This document shows, piece after piece, positions 8,201 to 16,301 of a DNA stretch of 16,303 nt. The number at the start of each line of letters is the position of its first letter. The stretch's first letter is position 1. The notes under the pieces are model-generated. The model was not told the origin of the DNA. It saw only the letters and a program-made list of their open reading frames with translations, and searched no databases. Source of the stretch: JBLHKS01 sp047620505 (GTDB lineage Bacteria; Verrucomicrobiota; Verrucomicrobiia; Verrucomicrobiales; DEV007); assembly GCA_047620505.1 (NCBI GenBank), contig JBLHKS010000159.1, forward strand, positions 1 through 16,303, written 5' to 3'. Both the position numbers and the translations under genes were made by a program.

Positions 8201-10437
8201 CGCCTGAAACGCTGGAGATTTCGGAAATTCTCGATGCGGATTGGCTCGCTTACAATTATCGGCAGGGGCGCGATGAGGGCCGAATTTATGGTTTTCAGGC
8301 GAACCCCAGCTACGGCCACCATTTTTCTTATCGAGCGAGGTCAACGACGACGACGATGGTCATCGCGCAGCCTCTGAAAGCTGCTGACGCCCGAAGTTTC
8401 GCGATTCGGCACCTGCACCGAATCGCTGGCGAGGACGAAGACCGTTTGTTGACACTCCGAGAGGCGTTGAAAGCTCAAGGGTTGCCAGATCGGGCGATCC
8501 AGCTTCTCGAGATTGAGCAAAAAATCGAGAACTCCACGAATAACGACGAAGAGCTGGCGCAAGAAATTTCCGCGTTCCTGCTCGAAAATCAGGGCGACCC
8601 GATCATCAGCGCGCTCTGGCTCAGGAGATGGAGCGAGTCGTTTCCGGAAACGAAACTGGTGGCGAATGCGATCGAGGTTTTTGACGAATCTCAGCCGCTG
8701 CTGGCGATTCAAGCGGGGCTGAGTCCGACCCCGATTTACAGGAAGACTGACAAGGCGGAGGTGAGACCGCTGGTCGCCAAAGTTCTCCCATTTTTGCTCG
8801 CAATTGACCCTGAGCAGCTGCTGCCGAAGGACGTGGAAATGGTCGCCGACTTTGTTCGGGCCGATTTGTATCTGCAGGTGGAAAGTAACCCCGTCGATCC
8901 TTTCGCTTCGTTGGGAGGGCGCGCCTTCGAGCCAGGGCCAGCTGAGGAAAAAACAGTGAATCCAGAACCGATTCTCACGCTCGAAGAACGAAATTCGCTG
9001 ATCGATTTTATCGCTCGAGAAGCCAAGCGTCTCGGGCCGCTGATGAGCGGGAATATCGATGCCGAATTGCGCGCTCTGCGCCTTGGAAACGGGCAATACG
9101 CGGAGTACGTCGATCTCCTTGGAGAAACGACGCGAAAATATCGTGAAGACGCAAAGGCACGCCGCCAAGAGGCTTCCGTCGCGTTGCACAATATTTCCTA
9201 TTATTCGGATAGGTCGGATCCGATCGCTTTTCCTCCAAATTGGATGGCCGAGATTCCGCTCGAAATTCGCGCTGCTTTCGCTCCACCATTCTACTACGAC
9301 TCCGAAGAGCTAAGCCAATCTACAAAGGAAAATCTGGCTCCGTTCACCAGCCAGATTGAAGATCCTCACCTCCGGCTCCTCGTCGCTCATTTCTGTGGTC
9401 AAAAAGAGGAGATCGAGAAGGCGGTGGAGGAATTTTCGGTCGCAGAACCGCCGACGGCCGAAGGCTTGTTGATCGCAGCATCCTGGGCGTTTTCGAACGA
9501 CGATCCCGAGGCCGCAGGAGAGCTTTTTCTCAAAGCGCGGATTCTTTCGGCCGATCCGACGACCCGCTGGCTGATCGACATGGGCCTGATCAAGCTGGCG
9601 CTGACGGCGGAACCCGAGTCCGAGATCCGGGAGGCTGGTCGGAGCGCGGCTTTGCGAATCCTGGCCAACGGCACTTTCTCGGGGCGGGACCGAAACGGCT
9701 TCCTTGGCGTGCTCTCGGCGCTCGGATTGCGAAAGGAGGCGACCCAGGCTCAGGCAAAACTTCGTTTTCCGGTGTCGTCTTCCTTCGGGCAACTCTCGCG
9801 CCCGATCCGCAGGCCGATCGTCTTGACGAACCCGGTCGGACTCGGCGCGCGCGCGGTTGATTTGGTTGAAGCCGGTCAGGCGGAGGCAGCCACGCGACTC
9901 GTGGCGAGGCACTTGAAACCGTTGGCACCCGGTGTTCTGACTTCCCGTGAGCCCGGGCAGTTTGAGAGTCTCCAGTCTCGGCTTAAGACCAAAGGATTGA
10001 TCGAAGCCGTGCTCGCGGAGTCCCGCCCGAAAGACGGGGCCGGCCGGCTGGAGCACGTTCAATTTGCGACGGCCTGCGATGTCCTCGGCGACACCGAATC
10101 CGCGATTTCGGCTTACGAGCAGCTGCTGGCAGATGAGCCTGACGATCGGGCGATTCGTCTGCGCCTGATCACGCTACTTGCGGACAAGGCAGACGACCGA
10201 ATTTTTCCCCATCTACGAGAATTGCGGGAGAGAGAGGATTCCTCGCAACAGCTAAGCTTTTTCGCGAACGCCTTGGATAAAATTTCAGACTATTTCAGAC
10301 TTAGAATCCAAGCATGCTTTGGCGAGACAGGCGATTCGCTGGCTAGAAGAGTCAGCGCCAATCAGTTCGGACGACAGCGGCGTTCTTTACTCGACGAGAA
10401 CAATCCTGACCAAATTGACTGGCCAAGATTATGGTGA
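5269..10437 (+). CDS. Giant exported TPR protein, N-terminal portion of a frame-split gene
   Basis: 1722 residues from a TTG start. The in-frame region upstream is closed by a stop at 5239 and has no ATG or GTG, and the TTG sits exactly before a signal peptide (MKFRVLVLFLFSLALLSSG). A weak GAAAG lies 4 nt upstream. From about residue 80 to 960 the protein is a run of roughly 34-residue helical hairpins of TPR type, with recurring EEA..A, P..A and (E/Q)QLL patterns, for example around 540-640 and 6480-6600 nt-wise. A non-TPR island rich in Tyr, Gly and Arg lies near 985-1030, followed by more helical solenoid. TPR solenoids bind proteins, so a periplasmic scaffold or adaptor is likely. The last 48 residues (from 1675) are out of frame because of the 10-bp duplication at 10282-10301. 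The natural continuation is the next frame, ending at 14380. Codons here end mostly in G, unlike the 3' half. Confidence 0.85.
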   Translation: MKFRVLVLFLFSLALLSSGNGQEAAGPNDKAERYHKALLRRPAPGYLFDRFYDSWLDSGGVEELSAFLVARAEEPDADAAEQLLLAFFYAKQGEDEDALAVFTAVLEREPNHAAAWFQKAKIEARSLNFESAIADLDAAAAAGANAELEIDIAKFKGQLLTRDGKKESAIEVWESLLAQNPDDEELHEDLIELQLDEGLYEEAAATSRALIKRTTDPYSRVLRELRLGDVQQRAGEREAALELYLGTLKQTGAETWIEREVLGQIEELFRREDDLDGLLEEFQFLQTADPQRMAVRRRRAELLAEQGLEEESIAAWKEILDLTPGDRVIREAFVRSLAMAGHVEEAVEQMQALADLNPDDAELLVVLAGFQAQNEDGKAAGASMTAYLEKAGKSEYSFLRTTRLLQMFELPEQAESVYQQLLAAFPDSIAAKENFAAFLFDLERPAEALEIWKDLAESGDAAQAVRIARTLTSRREFAVAFETLFSRYEELGAEPIFLSQLCESAIHAEKAEQAFEWARRRVILSRDPLDLTESVKLAARVVRMSNEGAARIAELQANADRGIRETCLLAELLEEDGFPGEAEALLAGIEGEDAVLALAQLVRLYQSRGNWELAAETQEKLIQLPGGKNSAQIQALVRMHERNLDFAEAARWIGEWQKLSPGSVSPWLRLANLQSVDGEFEEAVKTLRSASQRFDDSPEIRAKLADSYFSLGKLASSERLYWRLYEEEKDSAGKIIWVRKLASVAGQLDQLDRLIAEFEERRRGNRTSILPLLALAEIHQENGNYEERRQAILEAARLQPKDLGLMHQLARIDEDAGRIDAAIRTLESALANDPTNRTREKLARLHFTMGDFDRGLATMREGGGATDPEQLLSAAQQLCTVGAWERAAGFLAPFLDEHPDDYRLFYLRAVALEEAGEKDRAAAAFEQLLGFEQDIPGFDQHVVEVQRDYGQAHATIRKLGQDELLSQLLRRKAEARYPPETLEISEILDADWLAYNYRQGRDEGRIYGFQANPSYGHHFSYRARSTTTTMVIAQPLKAADARSFAIRHLHRIAGEDEDRLLTLREALKAQGLPDRAIQLLEIEQKIENSTNNDEELAQEISAFLLENQGDPIISALWLRRWSESFPETKLVANAIEVFDESQPLLAIQAGLSPTPIYRKTDKAEVRPLVAKVLPFLLAIDPEQLLPKDVEMVADFVRADLYLQVESNPVDPFASLGGRAFEPGPAEEKTVNPEPILTLEERNSLIDFIAREAKRLGPLMSGNIDAELRALRLGNGQYAEYVDLLGETTRKYREDAKARRQEASVALHNISYYSDRSDPIAFPPNWMAEIPLEIRAAFAPPFYYDSEELSQSTKENLAPFTSQIEDPHLRLLVAHFCGQKEEIEKAVEEFSVAEPPTAEGLLIAASWAFSNDDPEAAGELFLKARILSADPTTRWLIDMGLIKLALTAEPESEIREAGRSAALRILANGTFSGRDRNGFLGVLSALGLRKEATQAQAKLRFPVSSSFGQLSRPIRRPIVLTNPVGLGARAVDLVEAGQAEAATRLVARHLKPLAPGVLTSREPGQFESLQSRLKTKGLIEAVLAESRPKDGAGRLEHVQFATACDVLGDTESAISAYEQLLADEPDDRAIRLRLITLLADKADDRIFPHLRELREREDSSQQLSFFANALDKISDYFRLRIQACFGETGDSLARRVSANQFGRQRRSLLDENNPDQIDWPRLW
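10282..10301 (+). repeat. Exact 10-bp tandem duplication (ATTTCAGACT x2) causing a frameshift
   Basis: Two perfect head-to-tail copies of ATTTCAGACT sit at 10282-10291 and 10292-10301, inside the giant TPR gene. Ten bases is not a multiple of three, so the second copy pushes the ribosome out of frame. Taking out one copy gives the continuous reading DKISDLESKHALARQAIRW, which flows naturally from the first frame into the second. The restored gene, 5269-14380 minus 10 bp, is 9102 bases, exactly 3034 codons including stop. The duplication could be a slipped-strand mutation, a phase-variable switch or an assembly error. Confidence 0.93.
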
Positions 10438-13400
10438 GAGCGGGATCCGAATTGAGCAAATGGACTGGATTTCTCCACCAGAGACGTTCGATGGTTTTCA
10501 GGGAGGCTATACCGACGAGCAATTCGAAGCCCGGAAGCGGTTAATCGCGGAGCGCCGAGTTCTATACGATCGGTTTGCAACGGCGATGCTCCGGCATCCG
10601 TCCCTCGCCGCTTACGGATTTTCCTGCATTTCCAGGATGCGATCTCACGAAGAAGGGGAAGCCGCAAACGCCGAGTTGGTCGAGATGGCTCGTCAAGCCC
10701 TCCTCCTGATGGACGCCGACGCTTTCATCAGTTCGAGCTACTTTCAGCACCCCTCGTTGAACCATTGGGCGATCGCTAAAGAGCCCGATAGACGCATTCG
10801 CCACCACGGCCCAGTCGAGTTTCTAGTCCAGACGCTTGGAAGATCGGGAGACAGGGAGCAGCTCGCCGAAGTCGTGAACGAACTGCGGGCGATCCCGGAA
10901 AAAGCCGATTTGGCTCGGATCATCGAATGCTGGAGCGAGCTTTATCTGAGTGAGCCCGCGAGTTACCTCGAGGCCGTCAACGCACTGACTGAGGCTTGGA
11001 AATACGAAGACAAACAACCGATTTTCATCGTTCCGATCGTTGAAATCTGGAAGGAACGAGGCTTGAAGGTCGACCTGTTTCCGTGGGCCGCTTCGATCTT
11101 CGACAAGGTTGAAAACATCGGAGCCCAGAGTTCGGATTTGCGAGCAGCTGCTGTCTGTGAACTCGCGCACGCGTCGGCTGAATCCGAAGGCAGTGAGTTC
11201 GTCGATCGCTGCCTCGAATGGGCCGCTGAGCGTTACCTCGGTCCGAAAGAAGGACGCCAGAAGCGCATCGCCGATGCTAGCGCGGATGACGGCTCAGCTG
11301 ACAGCGATGAGGAGGCGTTCCTGGTTGAGGCGAGATGGATGATTCCGTTTCTCAACCAGCTGGGGACCCACCCAGTGATGAATTTTGCCTCGGTCGAAAA
11401 ACTCATCGAACTCGAGCTTCAGGAAAATGGAGGCTATGAACCTCTCATCGCGCTTTTCGTTGAGGATACCAAATGGCGAGCTTCGGACCAGGGCATTTCG
11501 ATGCTCAATCACTCGCCATTCGCCACGTCATTGGCCGATTTTCACCCGATTGTGCCCGATAATCGAGCACTTCAAGACGGCCTTGGTTTTGGACGTGGGA
11601 ATCTGCTAAATCGGGGCACGAGCAAGACCCTGGCTGGAAAAATGGGCTCGATGATCAACAGATCTGCAGAGCGAACCGCCTACCTGGAGTGGGCTCTCGG
11701 CCATCCGGAAAACGCGTTCGCTGCTCGGCTTTTAGCGGCGACTTTGACCGAAGAAGAGTCGGGCCAGGAATTCATCCGCGTGCTGAATCAATTCGGCGAT
11801 CAAATCAAAGCAATGGACGCCGATCGTAGGCTTGGGATCGCGCTTTTTGTTTCCGACCTGGCGGCCCTCGTCATAATTCCGGATGGAGCGGCCGAAGAGC
11901 TCGGGATCTGGATTCAACTCGACGATTTGGCGAAATCGATCCTTCCGACTGCCGAGCAGCTGCTGGCCGCAGAGACGATTTCGGATTTGAAGGATATTTC
12001 GGCTGCCAACTTTACGAGCTACCTCGTTCAGTTGATCCAACCTCGGATTTCCAGAAAGCAGGAGGAGGCCCTCGCGATTTTCAAACGCGGCCTGGAAATC
12101 GAAATCGCCAGTCGCCGCCAGGGACTTTGGGCAAACTCCTTCGGCCCCGGCGAAACGCTTGGTGGGGAGGTCCTGGAGCAGCTGATGAACCGAGGCCACA
12201 CACTCAAGACGCTCCGTTTCATCGCCGACGTCTGCTATGCGGAAGAAATCCTGCCGACCGAAATACAGCCCAATGCACACCACCTGAATTCGCAAATCTA
12301 CGGGGTTTACAGTCGCTCCGAAGATGAGGATCCGCCCCAAACGCCTCAATCCTTCGCGCTGATCGCTCGTAAATTCGCCGATATCGAAACCATTCCGTTG
12401 GCTTTGGGGATTTGCGAAAACCTGCTCGACGACCGGGCTGATGAGGAAATTCCGGCCGTTCTCGCTTGGTCCAGGACCGCGGAAGCCACTCAGCTGCACC
12501 CAGGACTCGCTCGGGACCTCGAAGCGGCGGCTCAAATTCGGCTCAACGGGATCGACAAAACTGAAGAGCCTCTGATGTCCGCTGAAGCGGCTGATTTCTA
12601 CGTTTCGATTCTCCGTGATGAATCGATTCCAATCGCGATCCGGCTCGAACGCGCGACTTATCACGTTTCGGATTTTTACAGCGAGCCGACTCCGGCCGTC
12701 GTCCTGGCCGCTGGAGATTGCCTCGCATCCGCCTGGGAGAATTTTTTACCGACTTATTTTTATTCAGCTCAGTCGATTTCCTCCGCATTCGCCGCGATGG
12801 AAGCCGACGAAACCTGGACCAGGACGGCCAAGCGCCTGATCGCGGCGTTCAAGCTCCGCTACACGAACGAAGAGCCCCCTGCCCGTCTCGTCCCGGAGCC
12901 TGACCGCGATTGTGTCCAGCACATGATCGTGATCGCGCTCAAATCAGGCAACGTCGAGGACGGGCTCGAAATTCTGAACTGCCGAGAGAATGAAATCGGT
13001 TCGATGTTCGAAGTTTTTGCCCATCTCGTGCGCGCGGGCGAGCTCAATCGGGCAGTCCGGCTTATGCGCAATCACCTTGAGGAGCTCGATGCTCGGAAAC
13101 CGCAGGGATCGAATCAATGGCACCCAGAACTCGGAGTTCGAGATCCCCCGGTCTCGATTCGCTGGACTCCAGAATTCGCCGCAAGCGTCCAGCAGCTGCT
13201 GGAGACGATCGAATCGCCGTCCCAACGGTTTTTCGCCGAAACCCTGCTCGCGTCGGTTGAAGATTCGGACCCGCCCGCACCTGGGAAAAACCGGTCCGAG
13301 CGCCTCGCCGATGTCGCTCAGCGATTCGCGAAAACTGGCGGCAGCAGTCGCGGTGGCTCGATCCGGGAAAAAACCCTCGAACAACTGGCTGAGTATCCGG

Positions 13401-14380
13401 AGTCACCCAGATTCATCGGCAATCTTCTTTGGCAGTTTTCGGATCCGCTTCGCCTGTCCTGGTTGGCGGACAACAGCAATAGCGATTGGAACACCCGGGC
13501 CTACGGCCTTCTTTACAAAACGGTTCTGCAATCGCTCGAAGCGGGCGATTTTGACCGATTCGAAATCCTTTTCGAGCGCGCGAATTCCCTGGCACCCGAG
13601 CGAGACCGTCGAGCGAAGCGAACACTTTCAGGAATTGCTGCGCAGATCGCTGCTCTTCTGAAGGATCCCGCCCTGGATAAGACGAAAGCTAAAAACCTGC
13701 TGCCGAAGCTGTGCGAATTGGCTCTGAGTAAGGAAAATCAATACGCCCGCAATGGAGTCTACGAATACGTTGGCTGGCTAATGTTTACGGCAGAATACGC
13801 AGGGGCTTGGGAGTCAGTCGATGAGTGGTTCGCCGGGCTCGACGAGGCGAGCGCGGCCAGGCTTTTGAAGAACGGGCGAGACCTGACCACGACCTTCGCA
13901 TTTGCCGGAATTCACTTGAAGTCGAAGCCGGTTGAAGAGCGCATCGCCTGGGCGCAATCGTTTCTTTCTCAACCGCTCGTAGAAGCGATACTGGAAAAGC
14001 AGAACGGCTCTCGGTTTTCCTCAATATTTCAAGGAAAACTGCTTTCTTCAGATGAGATGATCCAGCATGGCGAAGCGATGGCTGAGGCTGACCTGCGAGG
14101 TGGCCGTGCCTGGATTGATCTCGCCAAGTATTTCGAAGCAATCGAGAGAGACTACGATAAAAGCCTTCACTACTGGGATCGCGCCCTGGCGGAAATTCCA
14201 AGCCAAGACGTTGAGGGCCGAGCCCGTTCACAAATCGGAAAAACTCAGCAGCTGCTGAAATTGGAACGCACATCCGAGGCAAAAACGGCATTCGAGGCAA
14301 TCGATCTCGGGAAAATTCCCCGGTCACTGAAATTTGTCTCGCAACAATTAAGTAGAACCCTTGGAATGCCAACCGACTAA
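10319..14380 (+). CDS. Giant exported helical-repeat protein, C-terminal portion of the frame-split gene
   Basis: 1353 residues from a TTG at 10319. The frame is open back to 10256, and the first ATG is at 10460. Neither start has a convincing ribosome site, and there is no signal peptide, so this is best read as the continuation of the 5269 gene rather than an independent gene. The sequence is almost entirely amphipathic helices, more diverged from the TPR consensus than the first half. It includes an acidic insert ASADDGSADSDEEAF (about nt 11277-11321). Residues 1204-1353 (from nt 13928) form an end domain shared with the 198-residue protein at 4600, with PVEERIAWAQ, HGEAMAEA, AWIDLA and LLKLERTSEAK. 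Its stop is 10 nt before the MoxR start, so it is probably in the same operon. If it is not translated by reinitiation, this half is silent. I know no named family for it. Confidence 0.78.
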   Translation: MARQAIRWLEESAPISSDDSGVLYSTRTILTKLTGQDYGESGIRIEQMDWISPPETFDGFQGGYTDEQFEARKRLIAERRVLYDRFATAMLRHPSLAAYGFSCISRMRSHEEGEAANAELVEMARQALLLMDADAFISSSYFQHPSLNHWAIAKEPDRRIRHHGPVEFLVQTLGRSGDREQLAEVVNELRAIPEKADLARIIECWSELYLSEPASYLEAVNALTEAWKYEDKQPIFIVPIVEIWKERGLKVDLFPWAASIFDKVENIGAQSSDLRAAAVCELAHASAESEGSEFVDRCLEWAAERYLGPKEGRQKRIADASADDGSADSDEEAFLVEARWMIPFLNQLGTHPVMNFASVEKLIELELQENGGYEPLIALFVEDTKWRASDQGISMLNHSPFATSLADFHPIVPDNRALQDGLGFGRGNLLNRGTSKTLAGKMGSMINRSAERTAYLEWALGHPENAFAARLLAATLTEEESGQEFIRVLNQFGDQIKAMDADRRLGIALFVSDLAALVIIPDGAAEELGIWIQLDDLAKSILPTAEQLLAAETISDLKDISAANFTSYLVQLIQPRISRKQEEALAIFKRGLEIEIASRRQGLWANSFGPGETLGGEVLEQLMNRGHTLKTLRFIADVCYAEEILPTEIQPNAHHLNSQIYGVYSRSEDEDPPQTPQSFALIARKFADIETIPLALGICENLLDDRADEEIPAVLAWSRTAEATQLHPGLARDLEAAAQIRLNGIDKTEEPLMSAEAADFYVSILRDESIPIAIRLERATYHVSDFYSEPTPAVVLAAGDCLASAWENFLPTYFYSAQSISSAFAAMEADETWTRTAKRLIAAFKLRYTNEEPPARLVPEPDRDCVQHMIVIALKSGNVEDGLEILNCRENEIGSMFEVFAHLVRAGELNRAVRLMRNHLEELDARKPQGSNQWHPELGVRDPPVSIRWTPEFAASVQQLLETIESPSQRFFAETLLASVEDSDPPAPGKNRSERLADVAQRFAKTGGSSRGGSIREKTLEQLAEYPESPRFIGNLLWQFSDPLRLSWLADNSNSDWNTRAYGLLYKTVLQSLEAGDFDRFEILFERANSLAPERDRRAKRTLSGIAAQIAALLKDPALDKTKAKNLLPKLCELALSKENQYARNGVYEYVGWLMFTAEYAGAWESVDEWFAGLDEASAARLLKNGRDLTTTFAFAGIHLKSKPVEERIAWAQSFLSQPLVEAILEKQNGSRFSSIFQGKLLSSDEMIQHGEAMAEADLRGGRAWIDLAKYFEAIERDYDKSLHYWDRALAEIPSQDVEGRARSQIGKTQQLLKLERTSEAKTAFEAIDLGKIPRSLKFVSQQLSRTLGMPTD

Positions 14381-14390
14381 CAAAACCGTC

Positions 14391-15383
<993 letters not shown>

Positions 15384-15384
15384 C

Positions 15385-16188
15385 ATGCTGACGGACCCAG
15401 GGTTCATTCGGCGGCTCGAGTCGCTCTACCTCCTCGCGCGCAAAGTGCTGGGTGGTTCTTTGCAGGCGGATCGCAAGACCACCAAAAAAGGTGCCGGAAT
15501 CACCTTTGCCGACTACGCCCAGTACAACTACGGGGATGACTATCGATCGATCGACTGGCGGATTTACGCCAAGTTCGAGAGCCTGATCATCAAACTGTTC
15601 GAGCTTGAAGAAGACGCGACGATCTACATTCTGCTCGACGGCAGCGAGTCGATGCAGAGCAAATATCTCTACGCCCGTCAGCTCGCCGCAGCGCTCGGCT
15701 ACATCGCGTTGAACTCGCTCGATCGGCTATGCATCTACGGTCTCGCTGATCGTCTCGTCCCGCTGCTCGATCCGTGTCGTGGTCGCGGAAACGTCCTCAA
15801 ATTTCTGACTTCGTTAGAGGAAGCCAAGACGTTTGGCGAGGACACCGATTTCACTGCCTGCTCGCGCGAGTTTCAAGCCCGTCGCAAGCGCAAAGGCGTC
15901 GTGATCGTGATTTCGGATTTTCTGTTTCCGTCAGGATTCGAGCACGGCCTGAAATTTCTCCAATTTCATCGGCACGATCTGTTTTGTCTCCAAGTTCAGG
16001 ACGAGCAGGATCAGAAGTGCGATTGGAAAGGCGACGTCAACCTGCACTGCATCGAAACCAGCCAGAATCAGCGCGTAACGATCAGCCCAACCGAAGCCCG
16101 CGCCTACGAAAAAGCAGTCGCCGATTGGAATGAGGATCTCCGCAGCAGCTGCTCACGACGAAACATTGGCTTAGCTTCAATCGGATAG
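15385..16188 (+). CDS. DUF58 (vWA-like) protein, probably truncated at its C-terminus
   Basis: 267 residues. The DUF58 core is clear: FADYAQYNYGDDYRSIDW (41-58) followed by YAKFESLIIKLFE (61-73) is the family signature. The vWA-like part has a metal-site pattern D85-G-S-E-S89 after ILL, and a later strand VVIVISDF (172-179). No membrane segment is seen, so the protein is probably cytoplasmic with MoxR. Family members normally end with a strand and then a 'TDxPFxxxL' type tail of roughly 25 residues after the Cys/Arg helix. Here the reading goes through SSCSRRNIGLAS and then hits a stop at once (I-G-stop). The sequence from about 16180 onward looks like a group II intron end, so the original C-terminus was probably displaced by insertion. 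The protein may be non-functional. In such operons BatA/BatB-like vWA genes often follow; they would lie beyond this window, if present. Confidence 0.88.
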   Translation: MLTDPGFIRRLESLYLLARKVLGGSLQADRKTTKKGAGITFADYAQYNYGDDYRSIDWRIYAKFESLIIKLFELEEDATIYILLDGSESMQSKYLYARQLAAALGYIALNSLDRLCIYGLADRLVPLLDPCRGRGNVLKFLTSLEEAKTFGEDTDFTACSREFQARRKRKGVVIVISDFLFPSGFEHGLKFLQFHRHDLFCLQVQDEQDQKCDWKGDVNLHCIETSQNQRVTISPTEARAYEKAVADWNEDLRSSCSRRNIGLASIG

Positions 16189-16210
16189 GAACGGGGTTTG
16201 AACCCGCTCC
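16188..16210 (-). ncRNA. Domain VI-like terminal hairpin of the putative group II intron
   Basis: Arms 16188-16198 and 16201-16210 pair almost fully. On the - strand it reads GGAGCGGG...CCCCGTTCC with a G-U pair where the + strand has A-C, again favouring - strand RNA. There is one extra base on one arm but no evident bulged adenosine. On the + strand it directly follows the DUF58 stop and could be mistaken for a terminator, but no T run follows. Confidence 0.4.
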
Positions 16211-16216
16211 CCCCAC

Positions 16217-16248
16217 ACCACCCGGCATGCGGGTCCGCACCGGGCGGT
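16217..16248 (-). ncRNA. Domain V-like hairpin of the putative group II intron
   Basis: Outer arms 16217-16225 and 16240-16248 make a 9-bp stem, followed by a 2-nt bulge (16226-16227), a 4-bp upper stem (16228-16231 with 16236-16239) and a 4-nt loop. A 9-bp lower stem, a 2-nt bulge on the 3' side of the RNA, a short upper stem and a tetraloop is the topology of domain V. As - strand RNA all nine outer pairs form, with one G-U at 16220/16245. On the + strand that position is an A-C mismatch, which favours the - strand. The loop is not GNRA and the catalytic AGC is not seen. Confidence 0.45.
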
Positions 16249-16261
16249 TCCCATCGGTCAA

Positions 16262-16301
16262 GTTGCCCTGAGTTTGCCCGGCTTCGGGCCGTCAGGGTAA
16301 C
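16262..16301. other. Nested inverted repeat at the window end
   Basis: Outer arms GTTGCCCTGA (16262-16271) and TCAGGGTAAC (16292-16301) match at 9 of 10 positions. Inside is GCCCG/CGGGC (16276-16280 with 16285-16289) around a 4-nt loop. The single outer non-match is G-U on the + strand but C-A on the - strand, so unlike the two neighbouring hairpins it does not favour - strand RNA. It may be part of intron domain IV, downstream of the reverse transcriptase gene. Confidence 0.4.

Noticed and set aside
10282..10318. Programmed ribosomal frameshifting in the giant gene
   Set aside because: There is no slippery heptamer or stimulatory structure, and an exact 10-bp duplication explains the frame change simply.
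14361..14390. TTG at 14361 as the MoxR start
   Set aside because: It overlaps the stop of the previous gene and adds ten residues foreign to the family. ATG 14391 gives the normal length.
16188..16210. Rho-independent terminator after DUF58
   Set aside because: The hairpin has no following T run on the + strand, and its pairing is better as - strand RNA. It fits better as part of the intron-like element.
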